Positions 29,288 through 39,040 of a stretch of 64,000 bases of DNA are shown here, one piece after another (positions within the stretch are counted from its first letter, which is position 1; each line of letters opens with the position of its first letter). The DNA is from Bacteroidota bacterium. Its GTDB lineage: Bacteria; Bacteroidota; Bacteroidia; Bacteroidales; SZUA-534. The DNA lies in NCBI GenBank assembly GCA_003250355.1, contig QKGS01000077.1:1-64000 (forward strand). Direction: 5' to 3'. A program made the position numbers and the translations under genes. The notes under the pieces are model-generated. The model searched no databases, was not told the DNA's origin, and saw only the letters and a list, made by a program, of their open reading frames with translations.

Positions 29288-32200
29288 ATGGGTAAACGCA
29301 TATTTCAAATAGTATTTATTATTGTAGTAGTAGCTGCATTTGCTAAAGCTATTAACGAATATTTGTCGAAAATTGTATCAGACCCTGCCGATTATGAGTT
29401 CTTTATCGACGAGTTTCCACAAGGTACTGTTTCGCGTATCTCAACACTTAAATTTACGTTTGCCAAAGACTTCGATTTAGTTAATTACCCAATAAATAAA
29501 CCTGTTCAAAACGATATTATACACTTTGTACCGTCTATTAAGGGGGTTCTTTACTGGACCGACAAACGTACAATTGAATTTTGGCCAAGCGAACCTTTAC
29601 CTGAAGGTACTCAATACTATTATCGGATAAATATTGATAAAATATATAAAGAAACTAATGATAAAAAAGTTTTTCGAAATAAATTCAACACCCCAAAAAT
29701 TGAGTACAATATTAACACCTACGGGCTCGACTATTATACCGATAGCTTGTTCACAGCACATGGTGAAATAAGCTTTACCGATTATGTCGATTTTAAAACT
29801 ATACACAAAAATGTATTAGTTTTGCAAAATAAAAAACAACTGCCAATATACTTCACTCCTACTGATTTACCTTTAAAGTTTAATTTTACTGTTGATTCAG
29901 TTGAACGCTCAAATAATCAGGATACTCTAAATATTTTTTGGAAAAAAAATAAAAAAGATACCCATTATAAAATATCGGGCATTACTATACCTAAACTAAA
30001 TGAATTTACTCTGTTAAATGAAGAGATAAATTATATACCTCACCCTGAAATTACTCTTACATTTTCAGATATATTGGATTTTATTAACCAAAATGACAGT
30101 ACCAAAAGCATAAATATTTTTGGATCACACAACTATACAATTAATGATTCGGCAAATAAGCTAATAATAAGTTTATTCGACAGCATACCTCCCGATTTTA
30201 TTGGCATTCAACTATCCGAAAATCTAAAATCGAATAATGGAAAAATATTAAAAGAACCTATTTATAAAAAAGTATTCATTAATAACCAGTTACCTGAAAT
30301 CAAAAACTTTTTCAACTTTGAAATAGCAAACATTTTTTCAGACAATATATCTTTTCCTTTAGCTGCAAAAAACCTTAATAAGGTTGATATTACTATTTAT
30401 GAAATAATGCCTCATAATATTCTTCAATATCTTCAAAATACAGGCTATAAGAATACTAATGAACTAGAAAGAGTTGGAAGAAAAATTATAGAAAAGAATA
30501 TTAACCTTTCAACTATTTCAAACTACAACCCCAACAAACTTGAAACATACAACATTAATTTTCAAAACATTGCAATTAATCACAGTTCGGCATATCATTT
30601 CATTGTTAAATACCACAACAATTACATAACCTCTACCTTACCCGATTCACTACTTCCAAGTAGCGATAGTATATCGCAATTATGTATGTACTCAAGCATA
30701 GATGCTATGGTAAAAAAACTACCTTCCGATACTCTTTCTATATTTGTATTTAACAAAAGTAACGGTTATCCTATAAGAAATGCCGACATAAAACTATACG
30801 ACTATCAACAGCATGAACTGGTTAACGGACAAACAGACAAATTTGGAAACCTCAACATTCACATTAAAAGAAATGCTATTTTCTTAAAGGTTAATTATCT
30901 CGAAAACAACCTTTATATAAGAATAGGAAACTATAACGAAACTCCTGACCTAAGCTATTTAAACCCGTTTTTTTTTTCAAAAAACTCAACATTTAGCAGC
31001 AACGATTCTTTAGATTTTTCTTTCTTTTTCAATAACCCAATTACCAAATACTTAACCACTACCCCATTCAAGTATGAATTTATTGCTCCAAATGGCAATG
31101 TTATATATTCAACAATTATTCCGGTTAACTATTCCGGCATAAATCGCATAAAACATAAAATACAAGCTAATGCAACAGAAGGAAAGTACACCATAAAACT
31201 CAAAGAAAGCGACAAAGTTTGGTATAAAAAAGTGTGCATTAACAACAAATATCATATAAATGACTCTAGCTGTACATTTGAAACATTTGCTCCCGAATCT
31301 GAACTTATAAAAAAAAAAGAAGGCGATACTATACGTATAAAATACACAGTTCCTGATAATTGTTATACACTTATAAGCCTCGACAATAACTCATCGATAC
31401 TAAGCAACCAATGGAATACCAAACCGGGAAATTATATTTTCAAACACAGTATTACTGCCGATATGTGGCCGGCAATTAATGTTACTATTACAACTTACTA
31501 TAAATCAGGAAAACAAGAAACCACTACTAAATCATATGCCATTATTTCTCCGCAGAAAAAACTAATACCTAAAATAATTGCTCCTTTCGATGTAGAGTCT
31601 GGTAAAAACTTAAATATACGAATTGAAGAATCGAATAAGCAACCAATGGAATATCTTATACGATTAAACTTCGACGACTCTTTACCTCACAACCAGAACC
31701 CATTCTATTTCTATTCCAATACTTTTAAAAATCATATTAAAACATACTATCCTACAAATGAAAATAGATCAAACACTAGTGCAAAATACATTTATCCTAC
31801 GGCAGGCTCCGATAAAAATATTGTATGGGGTCCTTATAAACTATCGGAAGGGAGTATAAACAATCATAAACTAGATATTCCCGACATAATATCAAATGCT
31901 TATATTGAAATAATTGCTGCAAATGCTGACCAAAGAAAATACGGATATGCTTCAAAAAAAATATGGATAAATACGCCTGTTATGGTTTTATGTGATATAC
32001 CAAACTCAATTCAACCCGATGAACAATTATTAATTAATGCATCTGCTATTGTTACCAAGCCTGAATCTGATAGCGTTACTATTGAAATAAGCTCGCCCGA
32101 GAACTGCACCTTACTTGAAACTTCAAAATACACCTTCAATCAGGATAGTATAACAAATACCCACTATTTCAATATTAATATTAAAGCAAAACCTGTTACT

Positions 32201-33736
32201 GAAAATGCATCGGTACTTATTAATGTTTCAGGCAATGATTTTTACTTTACTAAAAAACTAACTATTCCGGTTCAAAGCCAAAACCCGAAAACAATTAGCA
32301 ATAACATAAAAACAATAGAACCGCAAAGCAAATGGCAAACAAGAATTACACCAACCGGTTTTAAAGGCAATAATAACTGTAATATTGAATTTACTGTTGG
32401 CGAACAAATGCCTGTTGATTATTACCTGACAAAAATAAACCAAATAGACAATTACGATATTCTTTCAAAACTATCTGTTACTCTCCCTTTTTTATTTCAC
32501 AATGAAATATACTCTGAAAGTAAAAACATAAACGACTCTGTCGACAACATCATACAACAAACTATTGATGAACTGTTTACATTCCAAACACAACAAGGCG
32601 ACTTTAACAATAGCATATACAGCATAAAGCAAAATGAACTATTTAACTGCTTTGCCGGATACTTTCTTATTGAATGTTCAAAAAAAGGCTATTATATAAA
32701 TAACAGAAAATACAATAATTGGATAAGAAACATTGAACTAAATATTAGATTTTCCAATTTCGAAAACTCAACTATTGAACAACACAGCCTACCATTCAAA
32801 CTATATCTTACCTCATTGGTTAAAGTACCCGACATAAGTATAATACACTCAATACTTACAAACAATAATATTTCCCGTATGTCAAAGCTCTATTTATCAC
32901 TAGCTTTAATTGAATCGGGTAAGAATAAAAATGGAAAAACCATATATGAAAACATAACAAAAGCAAATAGTAATTATTCATTTGCTGAAAATACATTGCG
33001 CTTAGAAATTACCCGACTACTTAAACAGAATGCAGAAAATGAAAACTTAAGAAAGCTTTTACTTAATGAATTAGACAGCAATAAACTCATTTTAGTAAAT
33101 GATGTTGGTATGGGACTTTACTTTATGGAAAAGAGTATTTTAAGTATTAAAAACCCGCATAAATTCAATATTCAATATAGAATAAATAAAGGTAAAGAAA
33201 CCAACATCACCGGCAACTCATTATATTCCATTAAAAACCTTCCTTTCGACTATACTTTACCAAAAACAGTTGACATTACTAATACAGGTAAGCAGCTAAT
33301 TCAAACAAGTATTACAATGAGTTCTATAATACAAAAACCTGAAAGTATATACTCATTAAACGGTTTAAGTATGAAAATAACATATTCTGACTCAACCGGT
33401 CAAAAAATTGACATAACAAATCTAAAAAGGGACAATATTATAACAGCAACCATCGAGTTATCGAACAATAGCAAAGAACAATTTGGTAATTTATTACTAA
33501 TATTTCCGGTTATAAGCGGATGGAAAATAATTACTGAAGCAAACCATAACTATCTGAATGAAAATAACAACCTGATATATAAAGTATCGCTTAACTCAAA
33601 TGAAAATATTATAATAAACACTTCATTTAAAGCTGCATTTGCCGGTAATTTTTATCACTCACCTTGTCGACTTATTAACTTAAACACTGGAAATACTCTT
33701 ATACAGTTTCCCGTAAAAGAGATTACTATTAAATAA
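29288..33736 (+). CDS. Alpha-2-macroglobulin-like protein lacking the thioester motif
   Basis: 1482 residues with an N-terminal membrane anchor (about 5-25). The first domain (STLKFTFAKDF, VPSIKGVLYWTDKRTIEFWP, PLPEGTQYYYRI) is typical of the large Bacteroidota macroglobulins, and an MG2-like segment (SIFVFNKSNGYPIRNADIKL, then TDKFGNLNI) follows at about 490. The helical region near 1060-1330 corresponds to the thioester domain, but no Cys-x-Glu-Gln motif is visible. It is also shorter than many Bacteroidota relatives. It cannot trap proteases covalently as the family does, so a structural or noncovalent role is likely. Unusually Asn- and Lys-rich. It stands alone. Confidence 0.75.
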   Translation: MGKRIFQIVFIIVVVAAFAKAINEYLSKIVSDPADYEFFIDEFPQGTVSRISTLKFTFAKDFDLVNYPINKPVQNDIIHFVPSIKGVLYWTDKRTIEFWPSEPLPEGTQYYYRINIDKIYKETNDKKVFRNKFNTPKIEYNINTYGLDYYTDSLFTAHGEISFTDYVDFKTIHKNVLVLQNKKQLPIYFTPTDLPLKFNFTVDSVERSNNQDTLNIFWKKNKKDTHYKISGITIPKLNEFTLLNEEINYIPHPEITLTFSDILDFINQNDSTKSINIFGSHNYTINDSANKLIISLFDSIPPDFIGIQLSENLKSNNGKILKEPIYKKVFINNQLPEIKNFFNFEIANIFSDNISFPLAAKNLNKVDITIYEIMPHNILQYLQNTGYKNTNELERVGRKIIEKNINLSTISNYNPNKLETYNINFQNIAINHSSAYHFIVKYHNNYITSTLPDSLLPSSDSISQLCMYSSIDAMVKKLPSDTLSIFVFNKSNGYPIRNADIKLYDYQQHELVNGQTDKFGNLNIHIKRNAIFLKVNYLENNLYIRIGNYNETPDLSYLNPFFFSKNSTFSSNDSLDFSFFFNNPITKYLTTTPFKYEFIAPNGNVIYSTIIPVNYSGINRIKHKIQANATEGKYTIKLKESDKVWYKKVCINNKYHINDSSCTFETFAPESELIKKKEGDTIRIKYTVPDNCYTLISLDNNSSILSNQWNTKPGNYIFKHSITADMWPAINVTITTYYKSGKQETTTKSYAIISPQKKLIPKIIAPFDVESGKNLNIRIEESNKQPMEYLIRLNFDDSLPHNQNPFYFYSNTFKNHIKTYYPTNENRSNTSAKYIYPTAGSDKNIVWGPYKLSEGSINNHKLDIPDIISNAYIEIIAANADQRKYGYASKKIWINTPVMVLCDIPNSIQPDEQLLINASAIVTKPESDSVTIEISSPENCTLLETSKYTFNQDSITNTHYFNINIKAKPVTENASVLINVSGNDFYFTKKLTIPVQSQNPKTISNNIKTIEPQSKWQTRITPTGFKGNNNCNIEFTVGEQMPVDYYLTKINQIDNYDILSKLSVTLPFLFHNEIYSESKNINDSVDNIIQQTIDELFTFQTQQGDFNNSIYSIKQNELFNCFAGYFLIECSKKGYYINNRKYNNWIRNIELNIRFSNFENSTIEQHSLPFKLYLTSLVKVPDISIIHSILTNNNISRMSKLYLSLALIESGKNKNGKTIYENITKANSNYSFAENTLRLEITRLLKQNAENENLRKLLLNELDSNKLILVNDVGMGLYFMEKSILSIKNPHKFNIQYRINKGKETNITGNSLYSIKNLPFDYTLPKTVDITNTGKQLIQTSITMSSIIQKPESIYSLNGLSMKITYSDSTGQKIDITNLKRDNIITATIELSNNSKEQFGNLLLIFPVISGWKIITEANHNYLNENNNLIYKVSLNSNENIIINTSFKAAFAGNFYHSPCRLINLNTGNTLIQFPVKEITIK

Positions 33737-33739
33737 TAA

Positions 33740-33768
33740 AAATCCTGCAGCCAATTACCACAGGATTT
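33740..33768. terminator. Terminator between convergent genes
   Basis: AATCCTG and CAGGATT pair around a loop of about 14 bases and are flanked by T-rich sequence, better on the minus side. It separates the macroglobulin gene from the carboxylase operon. Confidence 0.65.
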
Positions 33769-33791
33769 CATATTTATTCATTATCTCATCT

Positions 33792-34295
33792 CTATTTTGG
33801 CGATATATCTATCAGCAACTGGTCTTTCAGAACTGTGTCTGATTGGCTTACCATTAATCGGCTAACTTTTCCGCTAATTGGACTAACTATTTCATTTTGC
33901 ATTTTCATAGCTTCCAATATCATTAAGGCTTCACCTTTTGCAACCTTATCGCCTTCCTTAACCATAGTTTCCAATATAGTACCGGGGAGCGGTGCAGTTA
34001 TTTTCACATTTGAGCTTACCCCTTTCTTTGCAAGTTTCTTCTGACGCTTTAGCGACTTCTCTGTTTCTATCGAAAATTTATAGGTATTCCCATTTACATT
34101 AACTGTACATACATTTTGCTTTAAGCTAACTATTTCACCAAAGTGCTCCTTACCCTTAATTTTAATGGTAAACTCATTTGAAGATACTTCAGTTATCTCC
34201 GGAACTATTTCATCTCTGCCAGCTTGCAACTTATCGCTTTTAAGCGTTAATACAGGCTTTGTCCCTTCTACAACAATAAACTTATCACTTCTCAT
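33792..34295 (-). CDS. Biotin carboxyl carrier subunit of an acyl-CoA carboxylase
   Basis: 167 residues. The C-terminal biotinyl domain is complete, with Lys131 in LEAMKMQNE as the biotin attachment site and ITAPLPGTILETMVKEGDKV before it. The N-terminal half is a carboxylase-linked region as in the acyl-CoA carboxylase alpha chains. It is the last gene of a three-gene minus-strand operon (carboxyltransferase, biotin carboxylase, carrier), separated by 3 bases from the biotin carboxylase gene. Confidence 0.93.
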   Translation of the reverse strand: MRSDKFIVVEGTKPVLTLKSDKLQAGRDEIVPEITEVSSNEFTIKIKGKEHFGEIVSLKQNVCTVNVNGNTYKFSIETEKSLKRQKKLAKKGVSSNVKITAPLPGTILETMVKEGDKVAKGEALMILEAMKMQNEIVSPISGKVSRLMVSQSDTVLKDQLLIDISPK

Positions 34296-34298
34296 AAT

Positions 34299-35783
34299 TT
34301 AACCTTTAATTATACTTTTCATTACCCAAGGGCGTACTTCTTCACGTGCGGCATCTGCTCCTATTTCATCTATTTCATCGAAATATGCTTTCAATGCCAA
34401 ACAGGCAGCTGCAACTTGCTCATCTTCCTCCTGATGATACAATTGCTCTATATCTTGCTGAATAAAGTTTGTATAATATTCACCCGATACAAATGAACCT
34501 GTTTCAAGCACTTTTTTAAAGAAAGGTATTGTAGTTTTAATTCCTCCGGTTCTAATTTCTCGAAGTATTACACTTGCATTCTTTATAGCTTCTTTACGTG
34601 TTTTTCCGGTTACTATAGCCTTAGCTACTAATGAATCGTAACAAGCCGGAACAATTTTACCTGCTACATATCCGGTATCGAATCGTAGATTCTTACGTTT
34701 AGGTACATCAAGTTCTTCAATAATACCCGACGATGGTGCAAAATCGGCTTGAACATCCTCAGCATTTATACGAAATTCAAAAGCACAGCCGTCAATTTTA
34801 ATATCTTCCTGCTTTAATTGTAATGCTTCACCGTTTGCTATACGTATTTGCTGTTCAACTATATCAACACCTGTTATAGCCTCTGTAACAGGATGCTCTA
34901 CCTGTATACGGGTATTCATTTCCATAAAGTAATGGTTATTTTGCTCATCGAGCAAAAACTCCACAGTACCTGCACTATAATATCCGGTGGCTTTACACAG
35001 CTTTAGTGCATCGGCTCCAATTTTTTCACGAAGCTCTTGTGTCAATGCCGGCGAAGGAGCCTCTTCCATTAGCTTTTGATGCTTGCGCTGAATACTGCAC
35101 TCGCGCTCATACAAGTGTATTACGTTCCCTTTTTGGTCGCCAAGTACTTGTACCTCAACGTGGCGAGGCTTCATTATATATTTTTCAATAAATACTGTTC
35201 CGTTTCCGAAAATAGTTTGTGCTTCGTTTATTGCTGCTTTAAACTGCTTTGGCATATCTTCTTTATTGGCAGCTACACGCATACCTTTACCTCCGCCTCC
35301 GGCTACTGCTTTTATTATTACCGGATATCCTATTTCGGCAGCTATTTTCTCACCTTCGCCAAGCGACGATATTATACCCTTACTCCCTTCCAGTACCGGA
35401 ACACCACATTCTACAGCAATTTTACGAGCTACACCTTTATTTCCCATTTTCTCAATATGGTCGTGCGATGGCCCTATAAATATTACCCCTTTTGCTTCAC
35501 ACTCTTTCGGTAAAAACGGATTCTCCGATAAGAAACCATATCCGGGGTGTATTGCATCAATATTATGATTTACTGCATGCTGAACTATTTTTTCAACATT
35601 CATATAAATATTGGTGAATGTATCTTCCGAAACATCGATTACTTCATCGGCAAAGCCCAAATTATACGCATTAGGCTCCTGATGTGTAAGGAACATATAT
35701 GTTTTTATACCCATCTTTTTTGCAGTAGCTGCAATACGGATAGATATTTCACTTCTATTGGCTATTAGTATTGATTTAATCAT
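34299..35783 (-). CDS. Biotin carboxylase subunit of an acyl-CoA carboxylase
   Basis: 494 residues, ATP-grasp enzyme. ILIANRSEISIRIAATAKKMG at the start, AVAGGGGKGMRVA in the ATP lid, and MEMNTRIQVEHPVTE near the active site are diagnostic. It carboxylates biotin on the carrier protein using bicarbonate and ATP. Context with a propionyl/methylmalonyl-type carboxyltransferase argues for a propionyl-CoA-type complex rather than the fatty-acid AccABCD complex. It starts 12 bases after the carboxyltransferase gene. Confidence 0.94.
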   Translation of the reverse strand: MIKSILIANRSEISIRIAATAKKMGIKTYMFLTHQEPNAYNLGFADEVIDVSEDTFTNIYMNVEKIVQHAVNHNIDAIHPGYGFLSENPFLPKECEAKGVIFIGPSHDHIEKMGNKGVARKIAVECGVPVLEGSKGIISSLGEGEKIAAEIGYPVIIKAVAGGGGKGMRVAANKEDMPKQFKAAINEAQTIFGNGTVFIEKYIMKPRHVEVQVLGDQKGNVIHLYERECSIQRKHQKLMEEAPSPALTQELREKIGADALKLCKATGYYSAGTVEFLLDEQNNHYFMEMNTRIQVEHPVTEAITGVDIVEQQIRIANGEALQLKQEDIKIDGCAFEFRINAEDVQADFAPSSGIIEELDVPKRKNLRFDTGYVAGKIVPACYDSLVAKAIVTGKTRKEAIKNASVILREIRTGGIKTTIPFFKKVLETGSFVSGEYYTNFIQQDIEQLYHQEEDEQVAAACLALKAYFDEIDEIGADAAREEVRPWVMKSIIKG

Positions 35784-35795
35784 ATAAAGTCTGTT

Positions 35796-37334
35796 TTACA
35801 TTGGAATATTACCGTGCTTACGCGGCGATGGCTGCTCTACTTTATTTTTAAGCAATGTAAATGCCGATATTAAAACCTCGCGGGTTTTCGACGGTTCTAT
35901 TACCTCGTCGATATAACCTTTTTCCTCGGCTATAAACGGATTGGCAATATTATCTTTATAATCGGACACTAGTTGTATTTTTAGTGCTTCAGGATCTTCT
36001 GCCTCGGCTAACTCTTTACTGTTAAGAATTTTTATGGCTCCTTCGGGACCCATTACCGCAACCTCGGCAGTAGGCCATGCAAAGTTAAAATCGCCTCCCA
36101 TACCCTTACTGTTCATAACTATATATGCACCTCCATATGCCTTACGTATTATAACAGTAATTTTTGGCACTGTTGCTTCCGCAAATGCATATAAAAGTTT
36201 TGCGCCATGCATAATTATACCATTATGTTCCTGATTAGTTCCGGGCATAAATCCGGGTACATCTTCAAGTACTAATATTGGAATATTAAATGAATCGCAA
36301 AAACGAACAAAACGAGCCGCTTTACGCGATGCATTTATATCGAGAGTACCTGCCATTACTTTGGGCTGGTTTGCAATTATACCAATTGAATTACCATCTA
36401 AACGGGCAAAACCGGTTACAATATTTTGCGCATGATTCTCTGCATTTTCAAAGAAACTACCTGAATCAACTATTCTTTCTATTACATCTACTATATCGTA
36501 AGGTTTACCTGCATCTTCGGGCAATACAAACGATATATTCTCCGGATTCTTTGGCTCTACAACATTCTTACTCTTTGGTGCTACTCTTTCTAAATTATTT
36601 GATGGCAAATAAGAAAGTAACTTCTTAACCCCTAACAAACAATGCTCTTCATCGTTGTACACAAAATCGGCTACTCCCGATACCGATGCATGCACATCGG
36701 CACCACCCAAATCTTCGAATGTTACATCTTCATTAAGTACCTCTTTTACTACCTGAGGTCCGGTAACAAACATATGCGATGTGTTTTTAACCATAAAACG
36801 AAAATCGGTAAGAGCAGGTGAGTAAACTGCGCCTCCGGCTGCAGGTCCAAGTATTACCGATATTTGAGGTATAACCCCCGACGATTTTACGTTATTACTA
36901 AAAATACCTGCATATCCGGCCAAACTCGCTACACCTTCCTGAATACGCGCACCGCCCGAATCAATAAGCCCAATTATAGGGTGCCCCATTTTCAGTGCAA
37001 GCTCCTGTACTTTTTGTATTTTCTTTGCATGTACAAACCCTAACGAGCCGCCCATTATACTAAAGTCCTGTGCAAATGCCATAACCTGACGGCCATTTAT
37101 GGTTCCAAAACCACAAATTACACCATCGCCATATAAATTTTTCTTCTGATTTGCTGGTTTTACAAAAGCATCTATTTCATGAAAACTGCCTTTGTCAAAT
37201 AGAATATCAATACGTTCACGTGCTGTAAGCTTGCCCTTTTCGTGCTGCTTTTGTTCATAATCGCCCGAATACTGACGTTCTAGTTTTTCCTTTCTCGCCT
37301 GAAAAGCTTTGTAAGGTTTTCTGTTTTCTACCAT
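35796..37334 (-). CDS. Acyl-CoA carboxyltransferase (propionyl-CoA carboxylase beta-like)
   Basis: 512 residues, crotonase-like fold. GLIDSGGARIQEGVASLAGY, GPAAGGAVYSPALTDF and VLEDVPGFMPGTNQEHNGI, followed by KITVIIRKAYGGAYIVM, are the acyl-CoA and biotin pocket motifs of the PccB/MmdA type. It transfers CO2 from biotin to an acyl-CoA, most likely propionyl-CoA. First gene of the operon; no oxaloacetate- or membrane-type decarboxylase subunit is adjacent, so a sodium-pumping decarboxylase is less likely here. Propionate metabolism is common in this phylum. Confidence 0.93.
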   Translation of the reverse strand: MVENRKPYKAFQARKEKLERQYSGDYEQKQHEKGKLTARERIDILFDKGSFHEIDAFVKPANQKKNLYGDGVICGFGTINGRQVMAFAQDFSIMGGSLGFVHAKKIQKVQELALKMGHPIIGLIDSGGARIQEGVASLAGYAGIFSNNVKSSGVIPQISVILGPAAGGAVYSPALTDFRFMVKNTSHMFVTGPQVVKEVLNEDVTFEDLGGADVHASVSGVADFVYNDEEHCLLGVKKLLSYLPSNNLERVAPKSKNVVEPKNPENISFVLPEDAGKPYDIVDVIERIVDSGSFFENAENHAQNIVTGFARLDGNSIGIIANQPKVMAGTLDINASRKAARFVRFCDSFNIPILVLEDVPGFMPGTNQEHNGIIMHGAKLLYAFAEATVPKITVIIRKAYGGAYIVMNSKGMGGDFNFAWPTAEVAVMGPEGAIKILNSKELAEAEDPEALKIQLVSDYKDNIANPFIAEEKGYIDEVIEPSKTREVLISAFTLLKNKVEQPSPRKHGNIPM

Positions 37335-37572
37335 ATTATTTGTTTAAACAATCTTACTTTCCCCTTTAAAAATGCGGGTCAAAATTAAAGCTATTTTTTA
37401 ATAATCATGAACAAGAGGTAACAAAAATCATTTTTTTATATTCAAAATTTTATATATATTACAACCCGCCCACAATAATGCAATTACCTAAAATACAGCA
37501 ACATAACACATTGAACTACTTTTGCATTCAACTTTATTCTCATAAAATATGAATGTAAAAACAATCTACCTG

Positions 37573-39021
37573 TTAAAATCGAATACCTGCTGTAAGTAAA
37601 AATGTCCCCTGAGTATTTTTTATATCTACTGTTGTATTTGGCATATCGTACAAATAATGCTTTTCATTCTTAGTTCGGTACAAATAAGCGATATCGAAAT
37701 ATACTCTTTCTGTTTTCATACCTGCTCCACCCGATATTTGGTATGTATGCGCATAACTATTTTCATATTCCGGCTTATACGGACTTTGATAAAATGCAAA
37801 CCCTCCGCGCAAAGTTAGCAACCCTGCTCTTACCTCTGCCCCTGTTCGTAAATTATACGTACGCTCAAATGTTTCCTTTATAACACGGTTTTCCGATTTA
37901 AAGTCATAATCATCTGACGAAAGATTCATTTTACCATAGTCTAAAACATCTATCTCAGCCGATACTGTTCCGTACTTTCCAATTACAACAGCTCCACTTC
38001 CGGTAAATACAAATGGCTTTACTGCCATCCACGACGATTCATACTCAGGGCTCAAATATTCAGGATAATAAATGTCGGGGGTAGCTATTGCTGCTGTTAA
38101 TTCTTCATAATACAAATCGGTCAAATGATATATAGTAGGCGTACGTAACGAAGCTCCAATTCTTAACTGCTGAATAGGTTTGTATATTAAACCCAGCTTT
38201 AAGTTTGCTCCACTCCCTTTTGTGTAAAAATGCTCTTTGTAGCTAAAATTAACCAAAGCTATATTCGGTACTCCAGCCGTAGGATATTCTGAATATATTG
38301 ATGTTTGCCGATAATTAATACTCTCTACTCCTACTGACGCCCCTATAAATAATATGTCGTTATAATTGGCACTAATATTAAAATTCCACTCACCTATTCG
38401 CCCCCTCTCCTGTATCGATTTTGTAATATTGGCACCATATAAGCCACTTCTGTTATAATCATTATAAAAACTTATCTCACCATTTACTGTATCGAGAAAT
38501 ATTACCGTAGAATTAAAAAAAGGGCTTTCGTCGGGTTTCACATATCCTTCATTCAATTCATAAGTTTCTATATCTAAATATGAATTATCGCCGTTATATC
38601 CTTCCATATCTACCATACGGTCAAAATTAGCAAGCTGGTTATACGATATTCCTATATTTACAAATTTCCACTCCGAATCATCTCTCAATGGATTTGCCAC
38701 AACAAAACCAATATTCGATAAATGCATATTCATATTATCGGCTTCTATTACCGTTCCATTATAGGTTGACTCAACATTAGTACTCGTCCAACCCAAAGTT
38801 AAACCTATATCACTTCTGCGATATATTCCTGTACCTGCCGGGTTATATGCCATTACCGACATATCGCCACCTAAAGCAGAGAATGCTCCACCCATTGAAG
38901 TAAAACGGGCTGTACCCAATGGCATTGCATTTGAATACCTGAGTATATCTCTGTAATCTTGCCCGCTAACTATTAAGGCAAATACTGATAAAAAGCTTAT
39001 TAATAGTGCTTTTTTAATCAT
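37573..39021 (-). CDS. FadL/OmpP1-type outer-membrane transport protein
   Basis: 482 residues with a signal peptide ending near VSGQ. The N-terminal hatch region (GTARFTSMGGAFSALGGDMS, AYNPAGTGIYRRSDIG) matches the FadL/TodX family, and the rest is a run of amphipathic strands ending in Arg-Phe. These barrels admit hydrophobic molecules such as fatty acids or hemin. The Tyr-rich protein gene lies just upstream on the same strand (19 bases), a pairing found in other Bacteroidota, so the two may act together. Confidence 0.9.
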   Translation of the reverse strand: MIKKALLISFLSVFALIVSGQDYRDILRYSNAMPLGTARFTSMGGAFSALGGDMSVMAYNPAGTGIYRRSDIGLTLGWTSTNVESTYNGTVIEADNMNMHLSNIGFVVANPLRDDSEWKFVNIGISYNQLANFDRMVDMEGYNGDNSYLDIETYELNEGYVKPDESPFFNSTVIFLDTVNGEISFYNDYNRSGLYGANITKSIQERGRIGEWNFNISANYNDILFIGASVGVESINYRQTSIYSEYPTAGVPNIALVNFSYKEHFYTKGSGANLKLGLIYKPIQQLRIGASLRTPTIYHLTDLYYEELTAAIATPDIYYPEYLSPEYESSWMAVKPFVFTGSGAVVIGKYGTVSAEIDVLDYGKMNLSSDDYDFKSENRVIKETFERTYNLRTGAEVRAGLLTLRGGFAFYQSPYKPEYENSYAHTYQISGGAGMKTERVYFDIAYLYRTKNEKHYLYDMPNTTVDIKNTQGTFLLTAGIRF

Positions 39022-39040
39022 AACTGAATATTTTTAAAGG

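Noticed and set aside
35076-35513. 145-codon plus-strand frame rich in Tyr and Phe
   Set aside because: Antisense to the biotin carboxylase gene.
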